From contig VAYK01000118.1 of NCBI GenBank assembly GCA_005884985.1, forward strand, positions 1,869 to 7,912: a stretch of DNA of 6,044 nt, written 5' to 3'. Source of the DNA: Actinomycetota bacterium. Lineage in GTDB: Bacteria; Actinomycetota; Thermoleophilia; Solirubrobacterales; 70-9. Positions 1-5,771 of this stretch are shown here, one piece after another; position 1 is the first letter of the stretch, and each line of letters opens with the position of its first letter. The position numbers were made by a program, and so were the translations under genes. Below the pieces are notes generated by a model. It worked only from the letters and a program-made list of their open reading frames with translations, made no database searches and was not told where the DNA came from.

Positions 1-1136
<1,136 letters not shown>

Positions 1137-1705
1137 TGTACTCCACACGCCGGTAGCGAACGTAAACGACGCGAGAGCCAAACGTCCGTGTCTCGACCAG
1201 CTCCAGGTTGATCCTCTCGCCCAGGGCCGGGAAGTAAGGCGTGCCGCCACCCAGTACGACCGGACTGACGAAGAGCCGGTACTCGTCGATGAGGCCCAGC
1301 TTCGTGAGGGTGGAGGCCAGGCCAGCGCCGCCGACGGCCAGGTCCTTTCCTGGTTGTTCCTTCAGCTTGGCGACCTCTTCGGCGACGCTGTCCCTGACCA
1401 GCCTGGCATTGCCCTCGACTTTCTCGAGGGTCTTCGAAAACACGATCTTCGGCATGTCCTTCCAGATGCGGGCGAACTCGAGCTCGTGGTCTGGGGCCGA
1501 CGGTTTCTCGTCAGCGGTCTCCCAGTACGCCATCACCTCGTAAAGCCGCCGTCCGTAGAGGTGTGCGCCCATCTCCCGCGTCTGCTGGTTATGGAACCGA
1601 TGCAGTTCCTCGTCCGGCGCCGACCAGTCGATCTCGCCGTCGGGGCCGGCGATGAAGCCGTCCAGCGACACTCCCATCGAGTAGATCAGCTTCCGCATCA
1701 CAGTG

Positions 1706-1710
1706 CTCCT
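1706..1710 (-). promoter_or_regulatory. Ribosome binding site deciding the start at 1698
   Basis: AGGAG on the minus strand with a 7-nt spacer to ATG 1698. It supports the shorter reductase start over the in-frame ATG at 1764. A GTG directly abuts the ATG (1701-1699) and could also be used. Confidence 0.7.
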
Positions 1711-1844
1711 CGGTTGGCGCCCAATCTTCCGTGATTTATGACCTCGCGTCGCCTCAATGCTCATCGGTGGCCACCTCTCGTCAGGCCCGACGCGCGAATG
1801 TACATGCTCCGAACGGCAATCGATCCCAGGCCGGCGAGGTACCG

Positions 1845-2393
1845 CTAGTCGGCCGGCCGGTAGGTCAGGTGCACCACGCCGCTCTCGTACGCCTCAGTCT
1901 CCGCCAGCGTGAACTTGGTCTTAGCGTCCCCCTTGGCAAACAGCTGCTCACCGGAGCCGAGCGTCAACGGAAAGACAAATAAGTGCAGCTCGTCCACCAG
2001 GCCATCGGCGAGCATTGCCCGAACGAGCATGCCGCTGCCACTGACGTAGATGTTGCCGTCGATTCGCTCCTTGAGTTCGCCGATCGCCTCCGGGTCATAG
2101 GGACCAAGAATGGTCGAGTTGTTCCACTCGGCGCTTTGGAGTGTCGCCGAGACCACGTACTTCGGTGACTCGTTCATGAAAGGGGCGCCGGGGTCGTCCT
2201 CGGCGGTACGGGCCGACCAAGCCGGCGCGAACATCTCGAAGGTTCGGCGTCCGAGGAGCAGCGCCTCGCTCGACCCCATGACTCGGCTGATGGCCTCGCC
2301 CATCTTGGGATCGAACGGATAATCCATCGTCCAGGTCGGTGACTCGATAACCCCGTCCAGCGTGATGAACTCATGTATCAGGATCTCGCCCAC
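1845..2393 (-). CDS. Dihydrofolate reductase family protein (RibD C-terminal-like), copy 2
   Basis: 182-residue DHFR/RibD-fold reductase-like protein, probably cytoplasmic and NAD(P)H-dependent, substrate unknown. Seen: MGEILIHEFITLDGVIESP at the N-terminus, the LLLGRRTFEMFAPAW helix (45-59), FMNESPKYVVS (72-82), the cofactor-loop region IYVSGSGMLVRAML (115-128) and GLVDELHLFVFPLTLGSGEQLF (131-152), ending in a VVHLTYRP strand. Length is normal for this family of 180-200 residues. The start is a GTG, fixed by a strong AAAAGGAG (2407-2400) 6 nt upstream. It differs from the neighbouring reductase in almost every loop, so the pair are distinct subfamilies rather than a recent duplication. The 146-nt gap to the next gene leaves room for a separate promoter downstream. 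The start is divergent from the ABM-like gene at 2695. Confidence 0.88.
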   Translation of the reverse strand: MGEILIHEFITLDGVIESPTWTMDYPFDPKMGEAISRVMGSSEALLLGRRTFEMFAPAWSARTAEDDPGAPFMNESPKYVVSATLQSAEWNNSTILGPYDPEAIGELKERIDGNIYVSGSGMLVRAMLADGLVDELHLFVFPLTLGSGEQLFAKGDAKTKFTLAETEAYESGVVHLTYRPAD

Positions 2394-2399
2394 AATGTT

Positions 2400-2407
2400 C
2401 TCCTTTT
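2400..2407 (-). promoter_or_regulatory. Strong ribosome binding site for the GTG start at 2393
   Basis: AAAAGGAG on the minus strand, 6-nt spacer (AACATT) to GTG 2393. This near-ideal site is the main reason to accept the non-ATG start. Confidence 0.75.
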
Positions 2408-2626
2408 AGATGCGCGGGTGTGTTTGGAGCTATTCGTCACCCCTTTAGACCGATCCTGGGTCGAGAATTCATCGCCCCGTGAAATGCGAGCCGCCCGCCG
2501 CTGCTTCGGACGAGCAGCGATAGTCGCGCGGTTCCGTCACGCCACTCCTGCTTCGCGCGATAGGCGACAGTCGCTTTGCATGGAAGGCAGCAGGGAGGCT
2601 GAAGTCGTGCCTGGGCGCAGTGAGCT

Positions 2627-2660
2627 GTGGGCCTAGCCCCGCGGACAGGCCACGGGGTAG
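2627..2660 (+). promoter_or_regulatory. Two overlapping inverted repeats just upstream of the ABM-like gene
   Basis: Hairpin A pairs GTGGGCCT (2627-2634) with AGGCCAC (2647-2653), with one bulged G. Hairpin B pairs CTAGCCCCG (2633-2641) with CGGGGTAG (2653-2660), also with one bulged G. They share bases and cannot form together. If TAGGAT (2658-2663) is the -10 box, these lie over the core promoter and would act as DNA operator sites; if transcription starts upstream, they would be alternative leader structures. Confidence 0.3.
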
Positions 2661-2680
2661 GATCGGCGCAAAGACAAGCG

Positions 2681-2690
2681 AGGAGGAGGT
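2681..2690 (+). promoter_or_regulatory. Ribosome binding site deciding the start at 2695
   Basis: AGGAGGAGGT, four bases before ATG 2695. It supports this start over an in-frame upstream start at 2620, whose extra 25 residues look like translated leader. Confidence 0.75.
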
Positions 2691-2694
2691 GCCG

Positions 2695-2982
2695 ATGTAC
2701 GCACGTGTCGTCAGGTTCACCGACGTGACCCCCGAAAGGATCGCCGAGATCGTCGCCCAGGTCGGAGAGTCCGACGAACCGCCCCCCGGGGTGGACTCGA
2801 CCGGATTCACGCTGTTCGTCGACGACGCACAGGGAACGGCCATCTTTGTCGGGTTCTTCGAGACGGAAGAGAAGATGCGCGATGCGAGCGCGGTGTTCGA
2901 TCAGATGGACTCCTCGGAGACCCCTGGCACCCGCGCCTCTGTTGACCTCTGCGAGGTCAAGGTCGAGCGCAGCATGCCGTGA
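2695..2982 (+). CDS. Small ABM/dimeric alpha-beta barrel-like protein, function unknown
   Basis: 95-residue soluble protein. The pattern MYARVVRFTDVTPERIAEIV (strand then helix), a proline-rich loop DEPPPGV (27-33), strand GFTLFVDDAQGTAIFVGFF (37-55), helix TEEKMRDASAVFDQM (57-71) and a final strand ASVDLCEVKVER (81-92) is the beta-alpha-beta-beta-alpha-beta layout of ferredoxin-like dimeric alpha/beta barrels (ABM/EthD-like). I recall close relatives, annotated as hypothetical, ending in SETPGTRASVD. Members of this superfamily may be monooxygenases, heme-binding or merely structural; no catalytic residue can be named here, so no reaction is assigned. The start is fixed by AGGAGGAGGT 4 nt upstream. 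The gene stands alone, divergent from the reductase pair, and is followed by a double hairpin at 3001-3040. Coding status is strong; the family call is moderate. Confidence 0.8.
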   Translation: MYARVVRFTDVTPERIAEIVAQVGESDEPPPGVDSTGFTLFVDDAQGTAIFVGFFETEEKMRDASAVFDQMDSSETPGTRASVDLCEVKVERSMP

Positions 2983-3000
2983 GGGCTCCGCATCATCCTC

Positions 3001-3040
3001 GAGCGCGAAGAGGCGCTCTGGGCCCAGCTCGCGGGCCCAG
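3001..3040 (+). terminator. GC-rich double hairpin, candidate terminator of the ABM-like gene
   Basis: Starting 18 nt after the stop codon: stem GAGCGC (3001-3006) / GCGCTC (3013-3018) with a 6-nt loop, overlapping by one base with stem CTGGGCCC (3018-3025) / GGGCCCAG (3033-3040) with a 7-nt loop. CTGGGCCCAG (3018-3027) is also itself a palindrome. There is no real T-run after it (only CTTCT), as is common in high-GC bacteria, so termination is inferred from strength and position. Confidence 0.45.
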
Positions 3041-3146
3041 GCAAGCTTCTGAGTGGCAGAAGGGCGGACCGCCGGCGGACGTGCCTTGGTGGGGGCTTCA
3101 TTGCCAAGCTCCTATCGGGTCACGCTGGCGTTCCTCGGCGGCGACG

Positions 3147-3206
3147 GGCGACAGAACGCAATCCGGTCAGCCCGCAGGCGACAGCGCAGTATCAGGTCAG
3201 CCCGCC
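3147..3206. repeat. 30-bp tandem repeat, two copies
   Basis: Copy 1 (3147-3176) and copy 2 (3177-3206) abut exactly with a 30-nt period. Each begins GGCGACAG (8/8 identical), has a diverged 10-nt middle, and continues GGTCAGCCCGC (11/11 identical). No third copy follows. Because the period is a multiple of three, the plus-strand frames read it as an imperfect 10-residue repeat, but no gene is supported there. Confidence 0.85.
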
Positions 3207-3304
3207 GCCGGGCCGAGGCTACGCCGGACGGTCGACGTCAATCCCGTCGCGTCCGTGGCGGGAGGGTGACACCAAACGAGCAGTATCTCGCGAGCGCGGA
3301 TGTC

Positions 3305-3667
3305 TCAGTCAACGAACGACAGCAAATGCTCCAAGCCTCCCCACTCGAGCGCTTGTTGGACCGGCGCCGATGCACGCCGCATTCGAAGCCGGCCTCCCGC
3401 CCGAAGCGATTGGTTCGCGATCCGGACCACGGATCGAAGGCCCGTGGAGTCAATAAGACCCACGCCTCCGAGGTCCAGGACGACGGTTGAGGCGTCACCG
3501 CTGATCGCCAGTCGCAACTCTGCTTCGAAGGTCTCGGCGGTGGAGCGACTGAGCTCCCCGATGGCGCGAACTGTGAGCGTGTCGCCAGCTTGCTCCATCC
3601 GGACGGTGAGTGGCCCGTCCTGGCGCGTTCTGTCCCAGTGGTCCATTGGCCGTAGTAACCCCGACAT
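3305..3667 (-). CDS. STAS-domain protein, anti-sigma-factor-antagonist type
   Basis: 120-residue cytoplasmic single-domain STAS protein of the SpoIIAA/RsbV kind. In that family the unphosphorylated form binds an anti-sigma kinase and frees a sigma factor; phosphorylation of one serine switches this off. Seen: LTVRMEQAGDTLTVRAIGEL (20-39), helix STAETFEAELRLAI (42-55), strand STVVLDLGGVGLIDSTGLRS (60-79) and a C-terminal ALEWGGLEHLLSF. Ser74 in IDSTGL is the expected phosphorylation site. ATG 3667 is preferred: GGAGG (3676-3672) lies 4 nt upstream; ATG 3646 is an alternative. The frame is open to 4015, but the upstream part is the antisense-frame shadow of the secreted-protein gene. No kinase or sigma gene lies in the window, so its partner is unknown. 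It follows the secreted-protein gene by 68 nt with a strong hairpin between. Confidence 0.87.
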   Translation of the reverse strand: MSGLLRPMDHWDRTRQDGPLTVRMEQAGDTLTVRAIGELSRSTAETFEAELRLAISGDASTVVLDLGGVGLIDSTGLRSVVRIANQSLRAGGRLRMRRASAPVQQALEWGGLEHLLSFVD

Positions 3668-3691
3668 TCCGCCTCCGAAACGCGCTCTGTG

Positions 3692-3725
3692 AGTATGGGG
3701 CGAGGGCGTACCCCCGCCCCACACT
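3692..3725 (-). terminator. Strong hairpin between the secreted-protein gene and the STAS gene
   Basis: Core stem TGGGGCG (3696-3702) / CGCCCCA (3715-3721), extended inward by GGG/CCC around a CGTA loop and outward by AGT/ACT across a mismatch. It begins about 10 nt after the stop of the secreted-protein gene and ends 25 nt before the STAS ATG. No U-run follows on the minus strand, so it may terminate, partly attenuate STAS expression, or stabilise the upstream mRNA end. Confidence 0.5.
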
Positions 3726-3735
3726 GCAGTTTCGC

Positions 3736-4224
3736 CTACGGGAACAGCGTGCCGGACGAGAACGTGCCCGGAATCGAGGCAACGTCGTTCGGCGTCACAG
3801 ACGTATCCGTGAGCTTGACGTTCGTGTAGGTAACCGAGATCAGGTGCAGCCTCTGGCCGCTCGGGCAGGTGAACGTTCCTGGCCCTGGCGGACCAACGGT
3901 GATGCTGCCGTGCGTCGAGCCGTTCCGGACATCGAACGTGTCGCTGCTGCTGACGGGTCCGGAGACGGTCTCCTTGTTTCCGGCCTTGGGATGGTTGCCA
4001 CCGTTGTTGAAGCACTGATATTCGGCGGTTGCGTCCGCGCTCAGAGTGATCCCCGCGGTCGTCGCACCATTCCCCAGGCCAGCTTCCTTGAAGGTGGCAG
4101 TGAGGTTTCCGTTGTTGTCGACCGCTGCGCTGGCCGAGATGAAGTGCGGGCTGGTCGCGTGCGCTACTGCCGCGAACGCCAATGTCATCGCTCCGACGAT
4201 GGCGGCGACGATGAGTCTACGCAT
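3736..4224 (-). CDS. Small secreted protein with Sec signal peptide, function unknown
   Basis: 162-residue exported protein. Residues 1-23 form a classical Sec signal peptide: MRR basic start, hydrophobic core LIVAAIVGAMTLAFAAV, and AHA before a likely cleavage at 23/24, giving mature TSPHFISASA. The mature part is Ser/Thr/Gly/Asn-rich with alternating strands (LTATFKEAGLG, GITLSADATAEYQC, LISVTYTNVKLTD), suggesting an all-beta sandwich, and has exactly two cysteines, Cys71 (YQCFNNGG) and Cys120 (FTCPSGQ), likely one disulfide outside the cell. There is no sortase motif, lipobox or second membrane segment. I recall similar unnamed actinobacterial secreted proteins but no function. ATG 4224 is chosen for the signal peptide and AAAGGAG (4240-4234) 9 nt upstream; an open extension to 4356 is upstream sequence. 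Palindromes lie just upstream (4243-4311). Confidence 0.82.
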   Translation of the reverse strand: MRRLIVAAIVGAMTLAFAAVAHATSPHFISASAAVDNNGNLTATFKEAGLGNGATTAGITLSADATAEYQCFNNGGNHPKAGNKETVSGPVSSSDTFDVRNGSTHGSITVGPPGPGTFTCPSGQRLHLISVTYTNVKLTDTSVTPNDVASIPGTFSSGTLFP

Positions 4225-4233
4225 TTCCCTGCT

Positions 4234-4240
4234 CTCCTTT
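4234..4240 (-). promoter_or_regulatory. Ribosome binding site deciding the start at 4224
   Basis: AAAGGAG on the minus strand, 9-nt spacer to ATG 4224, where the signal peptide begins. Confidence 0.7.
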
Positions 4241-4242
4241 CG

Positions 4243-4311
4243 GCATGCACATGCATGCGTTGCAGTTGAAAGCGAGAAGCATGAGGACCCTAACGAGGGT
4301 GGCGAATCGCC
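4243..4311 (-). promoter_or_regulatory. Palindrome cluster upstream of the secreted-protein gene
   Basis: Three elements within 70 bp of the ribosome binding site: GCATGC at 4243-4248 and again at 4253-4258 (10-bp spacing, one helical turn; the run GCATGCACATGCATGC); the inverted repeat ACCCT-AACG-AGGGT at 4287-4300; and directly abutting it the odd palindrome GGCGAATCGCC at 4301-4311. These are candidate operator sites or leader hairpins. I could not choose a convincing -35/-10 pair. Confidence 0.4.
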
Positions 4312-4390
4312 TTTATGACGAGCAACTACACCCTCAATGAGTGCCGCGCACAGCAAGAACGCGCGATGCTCCTCTTCTCCATCCGACCCT

Positions 4391-4430
4391 ATTCGTGCGG
4401 TCGGGTTCGGTCAACTCGGTTACCACGAAT
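4391..4430. repeat. 7-bp inverted repeat ATTCGTG/CACGAAT
   Basis: ATTCGTG (4391-4397) and CACGAAT (4424-4430) are perfect inverted copies with centres 33 bp apart, about three helical turns. The interior repeats CGGT at roughly 10-bp steps. The right arm overlaps the first of the phased direct repeats. It could be an operator or chance. Confidence 0.35.
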
Positions 4431-4485
4431 CCCTACCCGATCGCCATTAATGTCCTACTCCAATCGCCCTAATTTCCTACTCCAG
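4428..4485. repeat. Phased direct repeats, 21-22 bp period, about three copies
   Basis: Copy 1 (from 4428) AATCCCTACCCGATCGCC, degenerate; copy 2 (from 4449) AATGTCCTACTCCAATCGCC; copy 3 (from 4471) AATTTCCTACTCCAG. Steps are 21 and 22 bp, close to two helical turns. TCCTACTCCA is identical in copies 2 and 3 (4453-4462, 4475-4484). On the minus strand the core reads TGGAGTAGGA. Such same-face spacing suits cooperative protein binding; they are not CRISPR-like (no spacers). Confidence 0.6.
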
Positions 4486-4588
4486 TTGGGGCGTGACTCT
4501 GCACCGGCACGCGCGGTGACATCGGGTGCTGGACCGCCGAGAAGCCGCCGCCGGCCTCGTCGCCGTCGATCATGAATCTGACTCCCAT
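4469..4588 (-). pseudogene. Probable N-terminal remnant of a cupin-domain protein gene
   Basis: The 39-codon minus-strand frame from ATG 4588 reads MGVRFMIDGDEAGGGFSAVQ then HPMSPRV, which resembles the first strands of a small cupin family that I recall as G-V-R-F-x-I-D-G, GGxFSLVEHP and PPR, normally followed by an H-x-H...EDEYSYVLEG metal-site motif. Here nothing of that motif follows: after about 4513 similarity stops and the frame ends at TAG 4469 inside the phased repeats. The frame is also open upstream to a GTG at 4690, 37 nt past the methyltransferase stop, so the original gene may have been the next gene after it. An internal ATG at 4573 has GGGAG 8 nt upstream. Without the metal-binding half it cannot be a working cupin. 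The call rests on a short match from memory and could be chance. Confidence 0.4.
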
Positions 4589-4690
4589 GACCCCGCCTTG
4601 CCATCGTTGGCCCCAACAACCTTCGCTGCCATCGTTCGCTGCTCCTGACGTGGACCGTCGTGTCTCGCCGAGCCTACGCCAGCGCTCCAC

Positions 4691-4736
4691 CCGGGCACCG
4701 AGCTCCCGCAGCCTCGCCCGCCCTCGGCTAGCCCGG
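4691..4736 (-). terminator. Stem-loop spanning the methyltransferase stop codon
   Basis: CCGGGC (4691-4696) pairs with GCCCGG (4731-4736) and, nested inside, CCGAG (4698-4702) pairs with CTCGG (4723-4727), leaving a 20-nt loop; the TAG stop (4730-4728) lies in the internal bulge. There is no U-run. The position suggests a terminator or 3'-end stabiliser, but in such GC-rich DNA chance is possible. Confidence 0.3.
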
Positions 4737-5771
4737 CTTCCGCGCCTCGTACAGCGTCTGGCTCGGTATCCGACGGATCCTGACCCGCCGCGGCTTCTCG
4801 AAGCCCGCCTCCGCGAGCCAGACGGCCAGCTCGTCCGGGCTGTAGGTGGCGGCAGACGAGGTGAGGTAGAAGAACAGCCCGAGGAACGCGGAGGCGTCCG
4901 CGTGCGCGCCCTCCTTCGGCGTGAAGAGGTCTAGCACGGCGAACGTCCCGCCCGGCTTGAGCGCGTCGTGGATCCGCCGGAATAGCGTGACGTTCTGCTC
5001 GGGGCTCAGGTGGTGGATCAGGTTGAAGCAGAGCGCGCCGTCGTAGGGTCCGCCGAGGTCGATCGCGAACGCGTCGCCCGCGCGGTGCTCGACGCGGTCG
5101 GACATGTCGTGCTCGGCGACGATCTGCCGGCCGACCGCCGCGCTGCCGGGAAGGTCGACGACGGTGGCCTTGAGCCCTGGATGCCGGCGGCAGAGCTCCG
5201 CCGAGAACCAGCCGTGGGCGCCCGCCACGTCGAGCAGCGCGGTCGGCTCGTCAGGCAGCCTCAGCGCTTTTGCCACCTCGGGCGCGGACAGCCGGGCGAG
5301 CTCGAACTGCCCGCGGATGTAGGTCTGCCAGCCGGGGTCCTCGGGCGGCGTGTCGTGCAGCTCGAAGCTCCTGCCCGTGCGGACGACGTCCTCGAGCTGC
5401 GACCACCACTCCCAGTACTGGAAGCAGTCCTGGATGAAGTTGCCGACGTACGTCTCTGACGCGGGATCGAGCCAGCGCCGCGCGTTCTTCGTCAGCTCGT
5501 AGCGGCTCCCGTCGCGCTCCACATGCCCGAGCGCGTAGAGTGAGTCGAGCAGCAGGCGCGTGCCCGCCGGCGTCAGCTCCAGCTCGCGCGCGAGCTCGTC
5601 CGCGCCGGCCGGCCCTTTTGCCAGCCGCTCGAAGATCCCGAGCCGCACGCCGGCCATGATCGAGCGCGCCATCGGCATCCCGAACATCGCCTCGCCGACC
5701 GGCCGCGGGGCGAGGTTGAGCCGCAGGGCGAGCCACTCGGTCGGGTTCTCGGGCCGCAGGTCGGGGCGCAC
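4728..5771 (-). CDS. SAM-dependent O-methyltransferase (Methyltransf_2-like)
   Basis: About 347 residues, counted from GTG 5771. Such enzymes transfer a methyl group from S-adenosylmethionine to a hydroxyl of a small molecule, often a secondary metabolite; the substrate is unknown. Seen: an N-terminal dimerisation/winged-helix part (about 15-100: LRLNLAPRPVGEAMFGMPMA, GIFERLAKGPAGADELAREL, LLLDSLYALGHVERDGSRYE); an aromatic helix FQYWEWWSQL (117-126); SAM motif I LLDVAGAHGWFSAEL (179-193); acidic Asp206 ending beta-2 (TVVDLPG); FNLIHHLSPEQN (249-260) near the active site; and LKPGGTFAVLDLF (271-283). Motif I has Ala where DxGGGxG usually has Gly. The start is uncertain: no good ribosome binding site is seen, GTG 5789 or TTG 5912 are possible, and the extra 47 residues from 5912 are Cys/Arg/Gly-rich and unlike the family. 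Codon pattern fits the GC-rich host. Confidence 0.87.
   Translation of the reverse strand: MRPDLRPENPTEWLALRLNLAPRPVGEAMFGMPMARSIMAGVRLGIFERLAKGPAGADELARELELTPAGTRLLLDSLYALGHVERDGSRYELTKNARRWLDPASETYVGNFIQDCFQYWEWWSQLEDVVRTGRSFELHDTPPEDPGWQTYIRGQFELARLSAPEVAKALRLPDEPTALLDVAGAHGWFSAELCRRHPGLKATVVDLPGSAAVGRQIVAEHDMSDRVEHRAGDAFAIDLGGPYDGALCFNLIHHLSPEQNVTLFRRIHDALKPGGTFAVLDLFTPKEGAHADASAFLGLFFYLTSSAATYSPDELAVWLAEAGFEKPRRVRIRRIPSQTLYEARKPG

Larger units (their letters stand above)
2394..2694. promoter_or_regulatory. Divergent intergenic region between the reductase and the ABM-like gene
   Basis: About 300 bp with no convincing gene; the open frames here are low-complexity GC shadows. It must contain the promoters for both flanking genes. 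Visible structure: GCGATAGTCGC at 2517-2527 and the perfect odd palindrome GCGACAGTCGC at 2564-2574 (10 of 11 identical); a 7-bp inverted repeat TCGCGCG (2524-2530) / CGCGCGA (2554-2560); a direct repeat GCGATAG at 2517 and 2557; and, near the ABM-like gene, overlapping hairpins at 2627-2660. TAGGAT at 2658-2663 is a plausible -10 box for the plus-strand gene, giving a leader of roughly 25 nt, but I see no good -35. No clear promoter could be chosen for the minus-strand gene. Confidence 0.45.
2983..3304. other. Convergent non-coding region
   Basis: About 320 bp between the stop of the ABM-like gene (plus) and the stop of the STAS gene (minus). It contains the double hairpin at 3001-3040, the 30-bp tandem repeat at 3147-3206, a small hairpin GCCCG/CGGGC at 3200-3213, and the palindrome CTCGCGAG (3287-3294) 10 nt past the STAS stop. 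Several frames are open, including the one in phase with the ABM-like gene (to about 3455), but none has a start with a ribosome binding site or a recognisable protein, so I treat it as non-coding. Confidence 0.6.
4225..4727. other. Long region without an intact gene
   Basis: About 500 bp between the secreted-protein start and the methyltransferase stop. From low to high coordinates it holds the palindromes at 4243-4311, an inverted repeat (4391-4430), phased direct repeats (4428-4485), a probable cupin gene remnant (4469-4588), a repeated GCCATCGTT (4600-4608 and 4628-4636) and the stem-loop spanning the methyltransferase stop (4691-4736). The part at about 4380-4490 is visibly more AT-rich than the coding regions around it. 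Confidence 0.6.

Noticed and set aside
3147..3206. CRISPR array
   Set aside because: Only two abutting copies with a diverged centre and no unique spacers; no cas genes. The same holds for the repeats at 4428-4485.
2983..3455. Readthrough extension of the ABM-like gene past its TGA
   Set aside because: The frame stays open and begins protein-like (RIILEREEALWAQLAG), but the ABM fold is complete before the stop, and the rest is low-complexity over a double hairpin and tandem repeats.
3668..4015. N-terminal extension of the STAS frame
   Set aside because: His/Arg/Gln-rich and out of frame inside the secreted-protein gene; the STAS domain and ribosome binding site indicate the start at 3667.
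3610..4269. 219-codon plus-strand frame opposite the STAS and secreted-protein genes
   Set aside because: Arg-rich shadow with no domain; the minus strand carries two coherent proteins with correct starts.
4395..4430. tRNA-like T-arm (GGTTCGGTCAACTC)
   Set aside because: No matching T stem, anticodon arm or acceptor pairing around it.
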